DNA from: Woeseiaceae bacterium
GTDB taxonomy: Bacteria; Pseudomonadota; Gammaproteobacteria; Steroidobacterales; Woeseiaceae
Direction of reading: 5' to 3'
Assembly: GCA_028279985.1 (NCBI GenBank)
Contig: JANQMR010000022.1
Coordinates: 1 to 64,000, forward strand
Length of the DNA stretch: 64,000 nucleotides
The position numbers and the translations under genes are program-made. Position 1 is the stretch's first letter; each line of letters starts with the position of its first letter. This document shows, in pieces, positions 45,666 to 53,800 of the stretch. The notes under the pieces were generated by a model. The model did no database searches. It was not told where the DNA came from and was given only the letters and a program-made list of their open reading frames with translations.

Positions 45666-45870
45666 GCCGTTCCCGGACGCGACAGTGCCCACCATCGCCC
45701 GCTCGTCCGATCTCGATCGACGGCGGGGTTGCACCCGGGGGTAAACTGACCTGGTCAGGCGGCGGATTGCCCTGTTGCGTGGTTTTTGCTGCGTGGCCCC
45801 GAAGCCGTCAAACTTCCAGGATTCGAGCCCAGGCGGCCGAATTATACACAGAATCCCCGAGTCGAACCCA

Positions 45871-46503
45871 ATGTCACAGTACCCGGATGCCCGTTTTCTC
45901 AAGAGCGCGAATCGGGCCGGTCAATACGTCCCCGACGAGGGCGTCGAGGTTGCATTCGCCGGACGGTCGAATGCCGGAAAATCGAGCGCCATCAACGTGA
46001 TCGTCAACCGGCGGCAGTTCGCCCGCACCAGCAAGACGCCGGGACGCACGCAACTGGTCAATTTTTTTTCCCTGCGCGACGGTCAGCGACTCGTCGACCT
46101 GCCGGGTTACGGGTTCGCGCGTGTCGCCGATCAGGTCCGGCGGCACTGGGGGGCTCTTTTGTCCGGGTATTTCGAAACCCGGCGAAGCCTCGCGGGGCTG
46201 TTCCTGATCGTCGACGTCCGTCGCCGGCTGACGGACTACGATCGGCAAATGATGGCGTTTGCGGAATCGGTGGCATTGCCGGTGCACGTGCTGTTGACCA
46301 AGGCCGACAAACTCAAGAAAGGGCAGGCGGCGGCGGCGCTTTCGGAGCTGCGCCGCGAACTCGGCGACCGCGCCTCGGTGCAGTTGTTCTCGGCGACCCG
46401 GCGCGAGGGCGTGGACACGGCGCGGGCCGCGCTCGAGGCGATGCTGAGCCCCGGCCCGAATGTCTCGCCAAAGGGCGGGTCACCGGACGCTCCGCAGCGG
46501 TGA
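45871..46503 (+). CDS. engB: EngB/YihA ribosome-biogenesis GTPase
   Basis: A 210-residue TrmE-Era-EngA-EngB-Septin GTPase. G1 is FAGRSNAGKSSAIN, G2 TSKTPGRTQLVNFF, G3 VDLPGYGFA, G4 LLTKADKLKK, and the G5-like segment VQLFSATRREG. EngB helps assemble the 50S subunit. ATG 45871 starts MSQYPDARFLKSANR as in the family; the frame is open upstream but not protein-like. The gene is convergent with polA, as in Escherichia coli. Confidence 0.95.
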   Translation: MSQYPDARFLKSANRAGQYVPDEGVEVAFAGRSNAGKSSAINVIVNRRQFARTSKTPGRTQLVNFFSLRDGQRLVDLPGYGFARVADQVRRHWGALLSGYFETRRSLAGLFLIVDVRRRLTDYDRQMMAFAESVALPVHVLLTKADKLKKGQAAAALSELRRELGDRASVQLFSATRREGVDTARAALEAMLSPGPNVSPKGGSPDAPQR

Positions 46504-46542
46504 GATATCCGGCGAGATATCGGGCAGATATCGGGCGCAGGC

Positions 46543-46582
46543 AAAAAAAACCCCGGCGGCGGCCTGGGGCGCGCTCCGGGGT
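46543..46582 (-). terminator. Rho-independent terminator
   Basis: On the minus strand ACCCCGG (from 46582) pairs with CCGGGGT (to 46550) around a GC-rich loop and is followed by eight T (46550-46543). It lies 186 bp downstream of the polA stop and would end either polA mRNA or the candidate small RNA. Confidence 0.8.
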
Positions 46583-46725
46583 AAGAAAAAGCAACGGGCT
46601 TGGGGAAACCGCGTTGCATGCCTGTCTAGGGAGGTAAACAGGCAAGTGGCTCATGCACTCGGTTTGTATAGAGTCTAAGTCTCGGTCTTAGTTCCCGTAC
46701 GGAACTAAATAACTGAAAAATAAAG
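46543..46725 (-). ncRNA. Candidate small RNA in the polA-engB gap
   Basis: The gap after polA contains a promoter-like pair, a hairpin TTAGTTCC-GTAC-GGGAACTAA (plus positions about 46688-46708), a second hairpin GCCTGT with ACAGGC (about 46618-46643), and a strong terminator, all on the minus strand. This is the location of Spot 42 in enterobacteria and ErsA in Pseudomonas. Sequence similarity to Spot 42 is not evident, so this is a positional candidate of about 180 nt. Confidence 0.45.
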
Positions 46726-46731
46726 AAAAAT

Positions 46732-46759
46732 AGTTTAGACTCGGTCTCGTTTGGGTCAA
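46732..46759 (-). promoter_or_regulatory. Candidate sigma-70 promoter after polA
   Basis: On the minus strand TTGACC (46759-46754) and TAAACT (46737-46732) are 16 bp apart, matching five and four of six consensus bases. It starts only 9 bp past the polA stop codon, so it cannot serve polA and points to a separate transcript. Confidence 0.45.
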
Positions 46760-46767
46760 TGTCAGTG

Positions 46768-49470
46768 TCAGTGTGCTTCGTCCCAATTGCCGCCGGTGCC
46801 CGCCGCAACCGCCAGCGGCACGTCCAGGTCGGCCGCCGCGCGCATCAGCTCCACGACCTGCAGCCGGACCTCGTCGACGCTGGTCTCCGGCACCTCGAAG
46901 ACGAGCTCGTCGTGTACCTGCATGATCATTCGCGTGCTGCCGTTCCCCGGCTCTAGCCACGCCTGCACCGCGATCATTGCCCGTTTGATGATGTCCGCGG
47001 CGGTGCCCTGCATCGGCGCGTTGATCGCGCTGCGTTCGGCATACTGACGCCGCTGTACGTTGCGTGAATTGATCTCGGGCAAATACAGGCGGCGGCCGAA
47101 CACGGTTTCCACGTATCCCCGCTTTCGCGCCTGCTCGCGGATACGTTCCATGTAGTCGCGGACGCCCGGATACCGGTCGAAGTAGAGGTCGATGTACTGC
47201 TGCGCCTCGCCGCGCGGGACGTCGAGCTGCTTCGCGAGCCCGAAGGCCGACATGCCGTACATCAGCCCGAAATTGATGGCCTTGGCGGAACGTCGCTGGT
47301 CCACGCTGACTTCATCGAGCGGCGTGTCGAAAACCTCGGCCGCGGTGGCACGATGGATGTCCTGTTCCGAGGCGAAAGCCTTCAGCAACCCGCGGTCGGA
47401 CGACAGGTGCGCCATGATCCTGAGCTCGATCTGCGAGTAGTCCGCCGCCAGCAGCACGTGCCCCTCGGGAGCGACGAAAGCCTGTCTTATGCGCCGCCCC
47501 TCAGGCGTGCGGATCGGAATGTTCTGCAGGTTCGGATCGGTAGACGACAGTCTTCCGGTGGCGGCGACCGCCTGATGATAGGAGGTATGGATACGGCCGG
47601 TCGCCGGCGCAATCTGCAGCGGCAGCTTGTCGGTGTAAGTGCTCTTGAGCTTGCTGACGCCGCGGTAGTCGATGATGATGCGCGGCAGCTCGTAGTCCTG
47701 CGCGAGCTCCTGCAAGACGTCCTCCGCCGTAGACGGCTGGCCTTTCGGCGTCTTGCGTATGACCGGCAAGCCCTCGCGCTCGAACAGGATCTCCTGTAGC
47801 TGCTTCGGCGAGCCCAGGTTGAACGGGCCGCCGGCCAGCTCGTGGGCTTTGGCCTCGAGCCCGGCCATGGTCTTCGCCAGCGCGCCGCTTTGTCGTTTGA
47901 GCATGTCGGGGTCGACGAGAACGCCGGTTTCCTCCATCGACAACAGTACCGGCACCAGCGGTTGTTCGATGTCCTCGTAGATCCGCCTGAGCGGCTCGAT
48001 TTTCCCGAGCTTGCCCCAGAGCGTCTCGTGCAATCGCAGGGTGATGTCCGCGTCCTCGGCAGCGTAAGGCGCCGCCGTGTCGAGATCGATCTGGTTGAAT
48101 GTGAGTTGTTTCGCGCCTTTGCCGGCCACGTCCTCGTAGTGAATGGTCTCGATGCCGAGGTAATGACGGGCGGTCGAGTCCATGTCGTGCCGGGTTGCGA
48201 CGCTGTTCAGCACGTAGGACTCGAGCATCGAGTCGTAACGCATCCCGTTCAGCCGGATGTCGTGGCGGGCGAATATATGTGCGTCGTACTTCAGGTGATG
48301 ACCGAGCTTGGCCTTGTCCGGGTCCTCGAGGAACGGCCGGAGTTTGCTCAAGACCTCGTCCCGCGGAAGCTGATCCGGCGCGCCGGGAAAGTCGTGCGCC
48401 ACCGGTATGTAACAGGCCTCGCCGGCCTTGACGGCCAAAGACAGGCCGACGATCTCGGCGTCCATGTAGTTCAGGCTGGTCGTTTCGGTGTCGATCGCCG
48501 TGACATCGGCCCGTTCGATCTTTTCGAGCCAACGGTCGAATGCCTGCCAGTCGAGCACCGTTTCGTATTCGCCGCCGGGCGGCGATTCGGTGGTCGATCC
48601 GTCGCCCGTGCCCGCGCCGGCCTCGTCGAGCTGGCGTAACAGCGTGCGGAGCTCGAATCTTTCGTAGAGCTTGCGCAGCGCGTCCGTGTCGCCGTCCGAG
48701 GGTCTCAGTGACTCGAGCGAAACCGGTAGCTCGACGTCCTGCCGAATGGTCGCGAGCTCTCGCGACAGCTTCAACCGATCGACGTGATCGCGCAGCGACT
48801 CGCCGACCTTGCCCTTGATGGACGCCGCATTCTCGATGATCGCATCGGCCGTCCGGTATTCGTTAAGCCATTTGGCGGCGGTCTTGGCGCCCACGCGCGG
48901 CACGCCGGGTATGTTGTCGGAGGTGTCGCCGACCAGGGCCAGATAATCGACGATCTGCTCGGGCCAGACGTCGAACTTGGCCTTGACGCCGTCCCGGTCG
49001 AGCGTGCTGTTGCTCATCGTATTGACCAGGGTGACGCGTTCGTCGACGAGTTGCGCCATGTCCTTGTCGCTGGTCGATACCGTGACCCTGAGCTCCCGCT
49101 CGCCGCAGATTCGGCACAAGGTGCCGATGACGTCGTCCGCTTCGACGCCTTCGACCCTGAGCAAGGGCAGTCCCATCGCGGTGACCGCCTCGATCAGCGG
49201 TTCGAGCTGGGCGCGGAGCTCGTCCGGCATCGGCGGGCGGTTGGCCTTGTAGTCGGCATACAGCTCGTCGCGGAAGGTCTTGCCGGATGCGTCGAACACG
49301 ACCGCCAGGCGTTCGGTCGCGTATTCGCGCCTGAGCTTTGCGATCATCGTCAGCACGCCGTGCAGGGCGCCCGTCGGTTCGCCGTTTGCGTTGGTGAGCT
49401 TCGGCAGCGCGTGGAACGCCCGGTAGAGATACGACGAGCCGTCGATCAGCACCAGATCGGTGTCGGTCAT
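46768..49470 (-). CDS. polA: DNA polymerase I
   Basis: A 900-residue enzyme with all three domains: 5'-nuclease (about 1-290; FDASGKTFRDELYADYKANR), 3'-5' exonuclease (about 310-490; TAIDTETTSLNYMDAEIVGL retains the metal-binding D-x-E) and polymerase (about 510-900; motif A LLAADYSQIELRIMAHLS, motif B RRSAKAINFGLMYGMSAFGL, motif C MQVHDELVFEV). It acts in Okazaki fragment processing and repair. The proofreading residues are present, unlike some family members. lptM lies 52 bp upstream on the same strand. Confidence 0.97.
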   Translation of the reverse strand: MTDTDLVLIDGSSYLYRAFHALPKLTNANGEPTGALHGVLTMIAKLRREYATERLAVVFDASGKTFRDELYADYKANRPPMPDELRAQLEPLIEAVTAMGLPLLRVEGVEADDVIGTLCRICGERELRVTVSTSDKDMAQLVDERVTLVNTMSNSTLDRDGVKAKFDVWPEQIVDYLALVGDTSDNIPGVPRVGAKTAAKWLNEYRTADAIIENAASIKGKVGESLRDHVDRLKLSRELATIRQDVELPVSLESLRPSDGDTDALRKLYERFELRTLLRQLDEAGAGTGDGSTTESPPGGEYETVLDWQAFDRWLEKIERADVTAIDTETTSLNYMDAEIVGLSLAVKAGEACYIPVAHDFPGAPDQLPRDEVLSKLRPFLEDPDKAKLGHHLKYDAHIFARHDIRLNGMRYDSMLESYVLNSVATRHDMDSTARHYLGIETIHYEDVAGKGAKQLTFNQIDLDTAAPYAAEDADITLRLHETLWGKLGKIEPLRRIYEDIEQPLVPVLLSMEETGVLVDPDMLKRQSGALAKTMAGLEAKAHELAGGPFNLGSPKQLQEILFEREGLPVIRKTPKGQPSTAEDVLQELAQDYELPRIIIDYRGVSKLKSTYTDKLPLQIAPATGRIHTSYHQAVAATGRLSSTDPNLQNIPIRTPEGRRIRQAFVAPEGHVLLAADYSQIELRIMAHLSSDRGLLKAFASEQDIHRATAAEVFDTPLDEVSVDQRRSAKAINFGLMYGMSAFGLAKQLDVPRGEAQQYIDLYFDRYPGVRDYMERIREQARKRGYVETVFGRRLYLPEINSRNVQRRQYAERSAINAPMQGTAADIIKRAMIAVQAWLEPGNGSTRMIMQVHDELVFEVPETSVDEVRLQVVELMRAAADLDVPLAVAAGTGGNWDEAH

Positions 49471-49522
49471 CGCTGCGGCGCGATTAGGGCCTTTCGACGG
49501 TGGAAACCACTGTCAAAAGGCC

Positions 49523-49696
49523 TCAAGGTTTGTCGTCATCGTCTTCCTCATCCCGTTCCCGGTCGTTCTCGGACGCCGCGGGTGCGTCCACGCGAATGTG
49601 ACTCGGGTTGTCCGGCAGGTACAGCGGGCCTTTCTGGCCGCAGGCGGCCAGCATTCCGCTGGCGAGGATAAACAGCATCGCTACGATTCGTTTCAT
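49523..49696 (-). CDS. lptM: LptM (YifL)-type small lipoprotein
   Basis: A 57-residue lipoprotein. Signal MKRIVAMLFILASGMLAAC has its lipobox Cys at 19, followed by GQKGPLYLPD, the conserved LptM motif. LptM supports disulfide maturation and assembly of the LptDE lipopolysaccharide translocon. The remaining tail is unusually acidic (ENDRERDEEDDDDKP). The ATG at 49696 starts directly at the signal. A sigma-70-like promoter lies about 50 bp upstream. Confidence 0.88.
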   Translation of the reverse strand: MKRIVAMLFILASGMLAACGQKGPLYLPDNPSHIRVDAPAASENDRERDEEDDDDKP

Positions 49697-49745
49697 CGGA
49701 ATGGCTTCGGAATGTCTTCGTCGATCAGGGTCAGCGGCTGCGGCC

Positions 49746-49773
49746 ATTATAAGTCCGTGAACGCACGCAACAA
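49746..49773 (-). promoter_or_regulatory. Sigma-70 promoter of lptM (and perhaps polA)
   Basis: On the minus strand TTGTTG (49773-49768) and a perfect TATAAT (49751-49746) are 16 bp apart, about 50 bp before lptM. polA follows lptM with no clear promoter of its own. Confidence 0.65.
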
Positions 49774-49874
49774 GGTCGAAGCTCGCTCATAGTCGGCGTG
49801 GCGGGCCGGTCCACGAACGCGACAAGTCTCCAACGTTCCGAACCCGAACCCGCAAGCGGCGGCGCCGATCGGCG

Positions 49875-50342
49875 TCAGTGCAGGCGATTTTGTTCGGCTT
49901 CGTGCTTCAGGCGCATCACGCGGCCCCGGCTGACGTACAGCAGATCGCTGATCTTCAATACCAGCGAATCTTCGTACTTGTCGAGATGACCGTCCGCGTA
50001 AGCGATCTGCCAGAGCAATGCCACGATTCGAGCCTTTTCCCGCTCGTCCAGGCTCTGATGCAGTTGATGGGTGAAGTCGTGCAGCGACACCGCTTCCTCC
50101 GCCGTTTCGCCGGCCAGGTTCACCAGTTCGGCCGCTTCATCCGGCGGCAGATCGAAGTGGCGTTCGATCAGCTTCAGTAGATGGTCGAACTCGGTCTCCT
50201 CGAAGACGTGATCCGCGCGGGCGACTTCGACCATCAGCACGGCCGTCGCCAGGCGCAGCGCGCCGTCGCGATCGGTTTCCGCCGTTGCGGATGCCGGCTC
50301 GCTGATGGCTACGACAACTCTCTCGAACAGGTGCTTGATCAT
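49875..50342 (-). CDS. TerB-family (tellurite-resistance-like) protein
   Basis: A 155-residue helical protein of the TerB superfamily (DUF533/TerB-like). Two metal-binding-type helical hairpins are visible: VEVARADHVFEETEFDHLLK and WQIAYADGHLDKYEDSLVLK; the AYADGHLDKYE pattern is a family signature. The precise role is unknown and a tellurite function should not be assumed. The ribosome site AAGGAACAAAA directly before ATG 50342 is duplicated in tandem. Confidence 0.85.
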   Translation of the reverse strand: MIKHLFERVVVAISEPASATAETDRDGALRLATAVLMVEVARADHVFEETEFDHLLKLIERHFDLPPDEAAELVNLAGETAEEAVSLHDFTHQLHQSLDEREKARIVALLWQIAYADGHLDKYEDSLVLKISDLLYVSRGRVMRLKHEAEQNRLH

Positions 50343-50524
50343 TTTTGTTCCTTAATTTTGTTCCTTATCGTCCCGGCGAGATTCGAGCCTGACGCAGATC
50401 ACAGACTACGGGCCGGTCGAATCGTTCCTCGATCGAATGTGAATAGAACCGGTCTCGAAATCGTTTCCGGCCGCGTGATCCCCAGCGGTCGCGAGGCCGG
50501 CGAGGGAACCGCAGGCCTCGATGT

Positions 50525-51718
50525 TCAGGTGTCTTCGGAGAGAATACCAGCGGCGATCTGCCGGTAGGCGTCGCGGAACGTCAGGCCCTGTTCCCGGACC
50601 AGGCGGTAAGCCGCCTCGGTGGCATACAGGCCGTCGTCCATCCGGATACGCTCGGGATTGAAACGCAGTCCTTCCAGCAGATAGGCCATGATGTCCACGC
50701 TGTCGACGGCGAGGTCGACGGCGCGAAACACCGGCGCCTTGAGCCGTTGCAGGTCGCGCTGATAACCCGACGGCAGCTTGGCGGTGATCATCAGCGCCTC
50801 GTCGAGGCAGGACTGCGCCGTGGCCTGCGAGGCGCGTATCAGCTCCAGCACGTCGGGGTTTCGTTTTTGCGGCATGATCGACGAGCCGGTCGTAACGTCC
50901 GCGGCCAGCGACACGTAACCGAACTCCTGGGTGTAGAACAGGAGCAGGTCGGATGCCATGCGCCCCAGGTCCTGCAGCAGCAGGGTGATCTCGAACAATA
51001 GGCCGCTTTCGGCCTTGCCGCGCGACAATTGTACCGCGGTGACCGGCCACTGCTTGCTGGCAAAACCCAGTTTGGCCGTGGTCATGTCCCGGTCCAGAGG
51101 CAAGCCGGGCGTGCCGTACCCCGCCGCGCTGCCGAGCGGGTTCTTGTCGATCCGCCTGCGTGCCGCCCGCAATCCCTGGACGGCGTCGGCCAGGGCCTCG
51201 TCGAAACCGCCGCACCACAAGGCGACTGTCGACGGCATCGCCTGTTGCATGTGCGTATAGCCGGGCAGGGCAAGCGCAGCTTGACGCTCGGCCAGTGCCG
51301 TCAAAGCCTTGCGTAACTGCTCGACACGCTCCGTCAGATGGTCCCCGGCGTCGAGCAGATACAGCCTGAGCGCGGTCAGCACCTGGTCGTTCCGCGAGCG
51401 ACCGAGGTGCAATCTTGCGCCCGCTTCGCCGATTCGGTCCGTGAGCCGCGACTCGAGCGCCGTATGCACGTCTTCGTCCTCGAGCTCGATTTGCCACTCG
51501 CCCGCCTCGAACGAAGTCTCCAGCGCCGTGAGGCCGTCGCGGATCGCGGTGAGATCGTCGTCGCCGATCAGTCCTGTCGCGGCCAGCATCTCGGCATGTG
51601 CAATCGATCCGCGCACGTCGTATCTCACCAGGCGGGCGTCCAGTTCGTGGTCTTCGCCGGCCGTGTAACGCAACACGCGGTCGGCCAGCGGCAGGCCCTT
51701 GTCCCAGAGCCGGGTCAT
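50525..51718 (-). CDS. argH: Argininosuccinate lyase
   Basis: A 397-residue enzyme of the fumarase/aspartase superfamily that cleaves argininosuccinate to arginine and fumarate. It opens LWDKGLPLADRVLRYTAGED, contains SRNDQVLTALRLYL and the flexible catalytic loop signature GSSIMPQKRNPDVLELIR. It is about 60 residues shorter than the Escherichia coli enzyme, mainly at the C-terminus. As the last gene of the operon it overlaps argB by 4 bp. Confidence 0.95.
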   Translation of the reverse strand: MTRLWDKGLPLADRVLRYTAGEDHELDARLVRYDVRGSIAHAEMLAATGLIGDDDLTAIRDGLTALETSFEAGEWQIELEDEDVHTALESRLTDRIGEAGARLHLGRSRNDQVLTALRLYLLDAGDHLTERVEQLRKALTALAERQAALALPGYTHMQQAMPSTVALWCGGFDEALADAVQGLRAARRRIDKNPLGSAAGYGTPGLPLDRDMTTAKLGFASKQWPVTAVQLSRGKAESGLLFEITLLLQDLGRMASDLLLFYTQEFGYVSLAADVTTGSSIMPQKRNPDVLELIRASQATAQSCLDEALMITAKLPSGYQRDLQRLKAPVFRAVDLAVDSVDIMAYLLEGLRFNPERIRMDDGLYATEAAYRLVREQGLTFRDAYRQIAAGILSEDT

Positions 51719-52647
51719 TGATCGACCCCTTGCTGTTCGGCCGGCGTCAGCGCGGCGATGTCGCTGACGACCAGCGTGCCGGTCCCTTCGTTGGTGAAGA
51801 CCTCGAGTAACAGGCTGTCCGCCAGCTTGTAAGAGATCACGTGCACGCGCTTGACGCCGTCCGCCAGCGCCGCATCGATGGCGGCGGCTTTCGGCAACAT
51901 GCCGTCGGCCAGCTTGCCGTCGGCCTCGAGCTTCGCCAGCGCCGCCCGGTCGATATAGCTGATGACCGACAAGGGATCGTCTATGTCTTCCAGTATGCCC
52001 GGCGCGCCGGTTGCCAGTATCAGCTTCTCGGCGTCGAGCTCGGCGGCGATCGCGGCGGCGACGGTGTCGGCGTTGATGTTGAGCAAGGTGCCCGACTCGT
52101 CACAGGACAGCGGGCTTACGACCGGCATCAGGCCGTTGTCGAGCTGCTTGCGCAGGATGTCGGCTTCCACTGCGTCGATGTCGCCGACGAAGCCGTAGTC
52201 CACCGGCGATTCGCCCCGGCGTTCCACCGGCGGCCGGCGGTGCGCGCGGATCAGCCCGGCGTCCACGCCGCTGATGCCGACGGCCGGAATCTTGAGGTCG
52301 CGGCAGGCGGCCAGGACACGGGTGTTGATCTGGCCGTTCAACACCATCGTCGCGACGTCCAGGGAACTTTCATCGGTGACCCGGCGCCCTTCGACGAAGG
52401 TCGTATCGACCCCCAGCGCGTTCGCCAGCGCCGTCGATTGGGGGCCGCCGCCGTGAATCAGCACGACCCGGATGCCCACCTGGTGCAGGATGCCGACCTG
52501 CTCCATCAGTGCGCGCGTTTGCTCGGCGTCGGCGAACACCTCGCCGCCTGCCTTGAGCACGAACACCTTGCCCTTGAACAAGCGTATGTACGGCGCGGCG
52601 TGCTTGAGCGCCGATACGACGATGGCGCGGTCCCGCTGGGTAGTCAC
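51715..52647 (-). CDS. argB: Acetylglutamate kinase
   Basis: A 310-residue amino acid kinase that phosphorylates N-acetylglutamate. Motifs: FKGKVFVLKAGGEVFAD, LIHGGGPQSTALANALG, DDRVTDE-like ATP region RRVTDESSLDVATMVLNGQI, and NINADTVAAAIAAEL. There is no extra acetyltransferase (GNAT) domain at the C-terminus, so it is not the ArgA-ArgB fusion found in Xanthomonads. GTG 52647 overlaps the upstream carbamoyltransferase stop by 4 bp; the frame is open upstream but inside that gene. Confidence 0.93.
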   Translation of the reverse strand: MTTQRDRAIVVSALKHAAPYIRLFKGKVFVLKAGGEVFADAEQTRALMEQVGILHQVGIRVVLIHGGGPQSTALANALGVDTTFVEGRRVTDESSLDVATMVLNGQINTRVLAACRDLKIPAVGISGVDAGLIRAHRRPPVERRGESPVDYGFVGDIDAVEADILRKQLDNGLMPVVSPLSCDESGTLLNINADTVAAAIAAELDAEKLILATGAPGILEDIDDPLSVISYIDRAALAKLEADGKLADGMLPKAAAIDAALADGVKRVHVISYKLADSLLLEVFTNEGTGTLVVSDIAALTPAEQQGVDQ

Positions 52648-53651
52648 GATTCGGCGCCCAGCATCTGATGCAACACCGCCATTTGCGCCAGCATGCGATT
52701 GCGGGCCTCGTGGATCACGATGCTTCGCGGCCCGTCGAGAACGGCCTCGCTGACCACGACGCCGCGGCGAACGGGCAGGCAATGCATGAAACGACAGTCC
52801 TTCCTGGCGTTGTCGAACCAGGGTTCGTCCACGCACCAGTCGTCCAGCGCGTTCCTGAGCTCCTGGTCGTTGAGCCGGTCGCCGTAATGGCGGGTCGAGG
52901 CCCAGGACTTGGCGTATATGACATGGGCGTCCTGCATGGCGGCGACACGGTCGTCGGTTTCGGTGATCGAGCCGCCCGAGGCTTCCGCGGCGGATTTCGC
53001 CTTGGTCGTGACCGGCTCCGGTAGTTCGAAACCTTCCGGGCGTAACACGGTGACGTCCATGCCGCGTCGTGCGGCCGTGTACAAGGTCGACGCCGGGACT
53101 GCCAGTGGCAACGCTTTCGGATGATACGCCCAGCTCAGCACGAACTTGCCGCCGTTCGCCGGGATGTCGTAGTCGTCCAGGGTCTTCCAGTCGGCGAGGT
53201 TCTGGCAGGGGTGTCCGATTGCCGATTCCATGTTGATGTACGGCGTGTCGACCAGCTCGACCAGCGACTCGAACTCGGCATCGGCCAGGTCGCGGTCGAG
53301 GTTCTTGCGCTCGGCGAATGCGCGGATGCCGATCGCGTCGCCGTAGGATGCGATCACCGGCACGGCCTCGCGAATGTGCTCCGCGGCGGCGCCGTCCATG
53401 ACGATTCCGGGCCGGGTTTCCAGCCCGTGGATCGACATGTCGGGCGAGATGACGAAAGAGCCGCCGCCCAAGCGGGTCATCGCCGCCTGGAAAGACGCGA
53501 GGGTTCTGAGCGACGGGCTCAGGAACAACAGCGACAATACCTTGCCGCGCAGCGCCGTGGGCTCCGGCCGCTCGTCCAGGCGCCCGGCCAGCGCAAGCAG
53601 GGCTTCGAGTTCTTCGGTGCTGAAATCGGCTAGGTCGTTGAAGGCTTTCAT
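52644..53651 (-). CDS. argF': N-acetylornithine (or N-succinylornithine) carbamoyltransferase
   Basis: A 335-residue carbamoyltransferase. The carbamoyl-phosphate loop is LSPSLRTLASFQ (45-54) rather than the STRTR of ornithine enzymes. RPGIVMDGAAAEHIREAVPV, YINMESAIGHPCQNLADW and FMHCLPVRRGVVV resemble the acetyl/succinyl-ornithine enzymes of Xanthomonas and Bacteroides. Substrate choice between acetyl and succinyl forms cannot be read safely. Odd: the second loop arginine (LRTR in relatives) is leucine here. About 150 bp upstream, between this and argD, is a 15-bp tandem repeat. Confidence 0.85.
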   Translation of the reverse strand: MKAFNDLADFSTEELEALLALAGRLDERPEPTALRGKVLSLLFLSPSLRTLASFQAAMTRLGGGSFVISPDMSIHGLETRPGIVMDGAAAEHIREAVPVIASYGDAIGIRAFAERKNLDRDLADAEFESLVELVDTPYINMESAIGHPCQNLADWKTLDDYDIPANGGKFVLSWAYHPKALPLAVPASTLYTAARRGMDVTVLRPEGFELPEPVTTKAKSAAEASGGSITETDDRVAAMQDAHVIYAKSWASTRHYGDRLNDQELRNALDDWCVDEPWFDNARKDCRFMHCLPVRRGVVVSEAVLDGPRSIVIHEARNRMLAQMAVLHQMLGAES

Positions 53652-53745
53652 TGTGGGTCTCTACGAATTTCTATGGGGGATTTCTATGGAGGATTTCTAT
53701 GGGGAATCTCTACGGGGAATCTCTAATGGCGGTCTCTTTGCGCAG
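53652..53745 (+). repeat. 15-bp tandem repeat upstream of argF'
   Basis: GGATTTCTATGG-like units (AATTTCTATGGGGG, ATTTCTATGGAGG, ATTTCTATGGGGA, ATCTCTACGGGGA, ATCTCTAATGG) occur five times at about 15-bp spacing, ending at the argF' start. On the coding strand they are upstream of the ribosome site. Confidence 0.85.
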
Positions 53746-53800
53746 GTCCGGTTGGATCGTTCTCGTCGAGCGGGCCTCGCCCTTGGCTCATGTATCTGGC

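Noticed and set aside
46543..46725. Direct homologue of Spot 42
   Set aside because: Position matches but no recognisable Spot 42 sequence was seen, so only a candidate RNA is claimed.
49875..50342. Tellurite resistance function from the TerB match
   Set aside because: Single TerB-like proteins without other ter genes do not indicate tellurite resistance.
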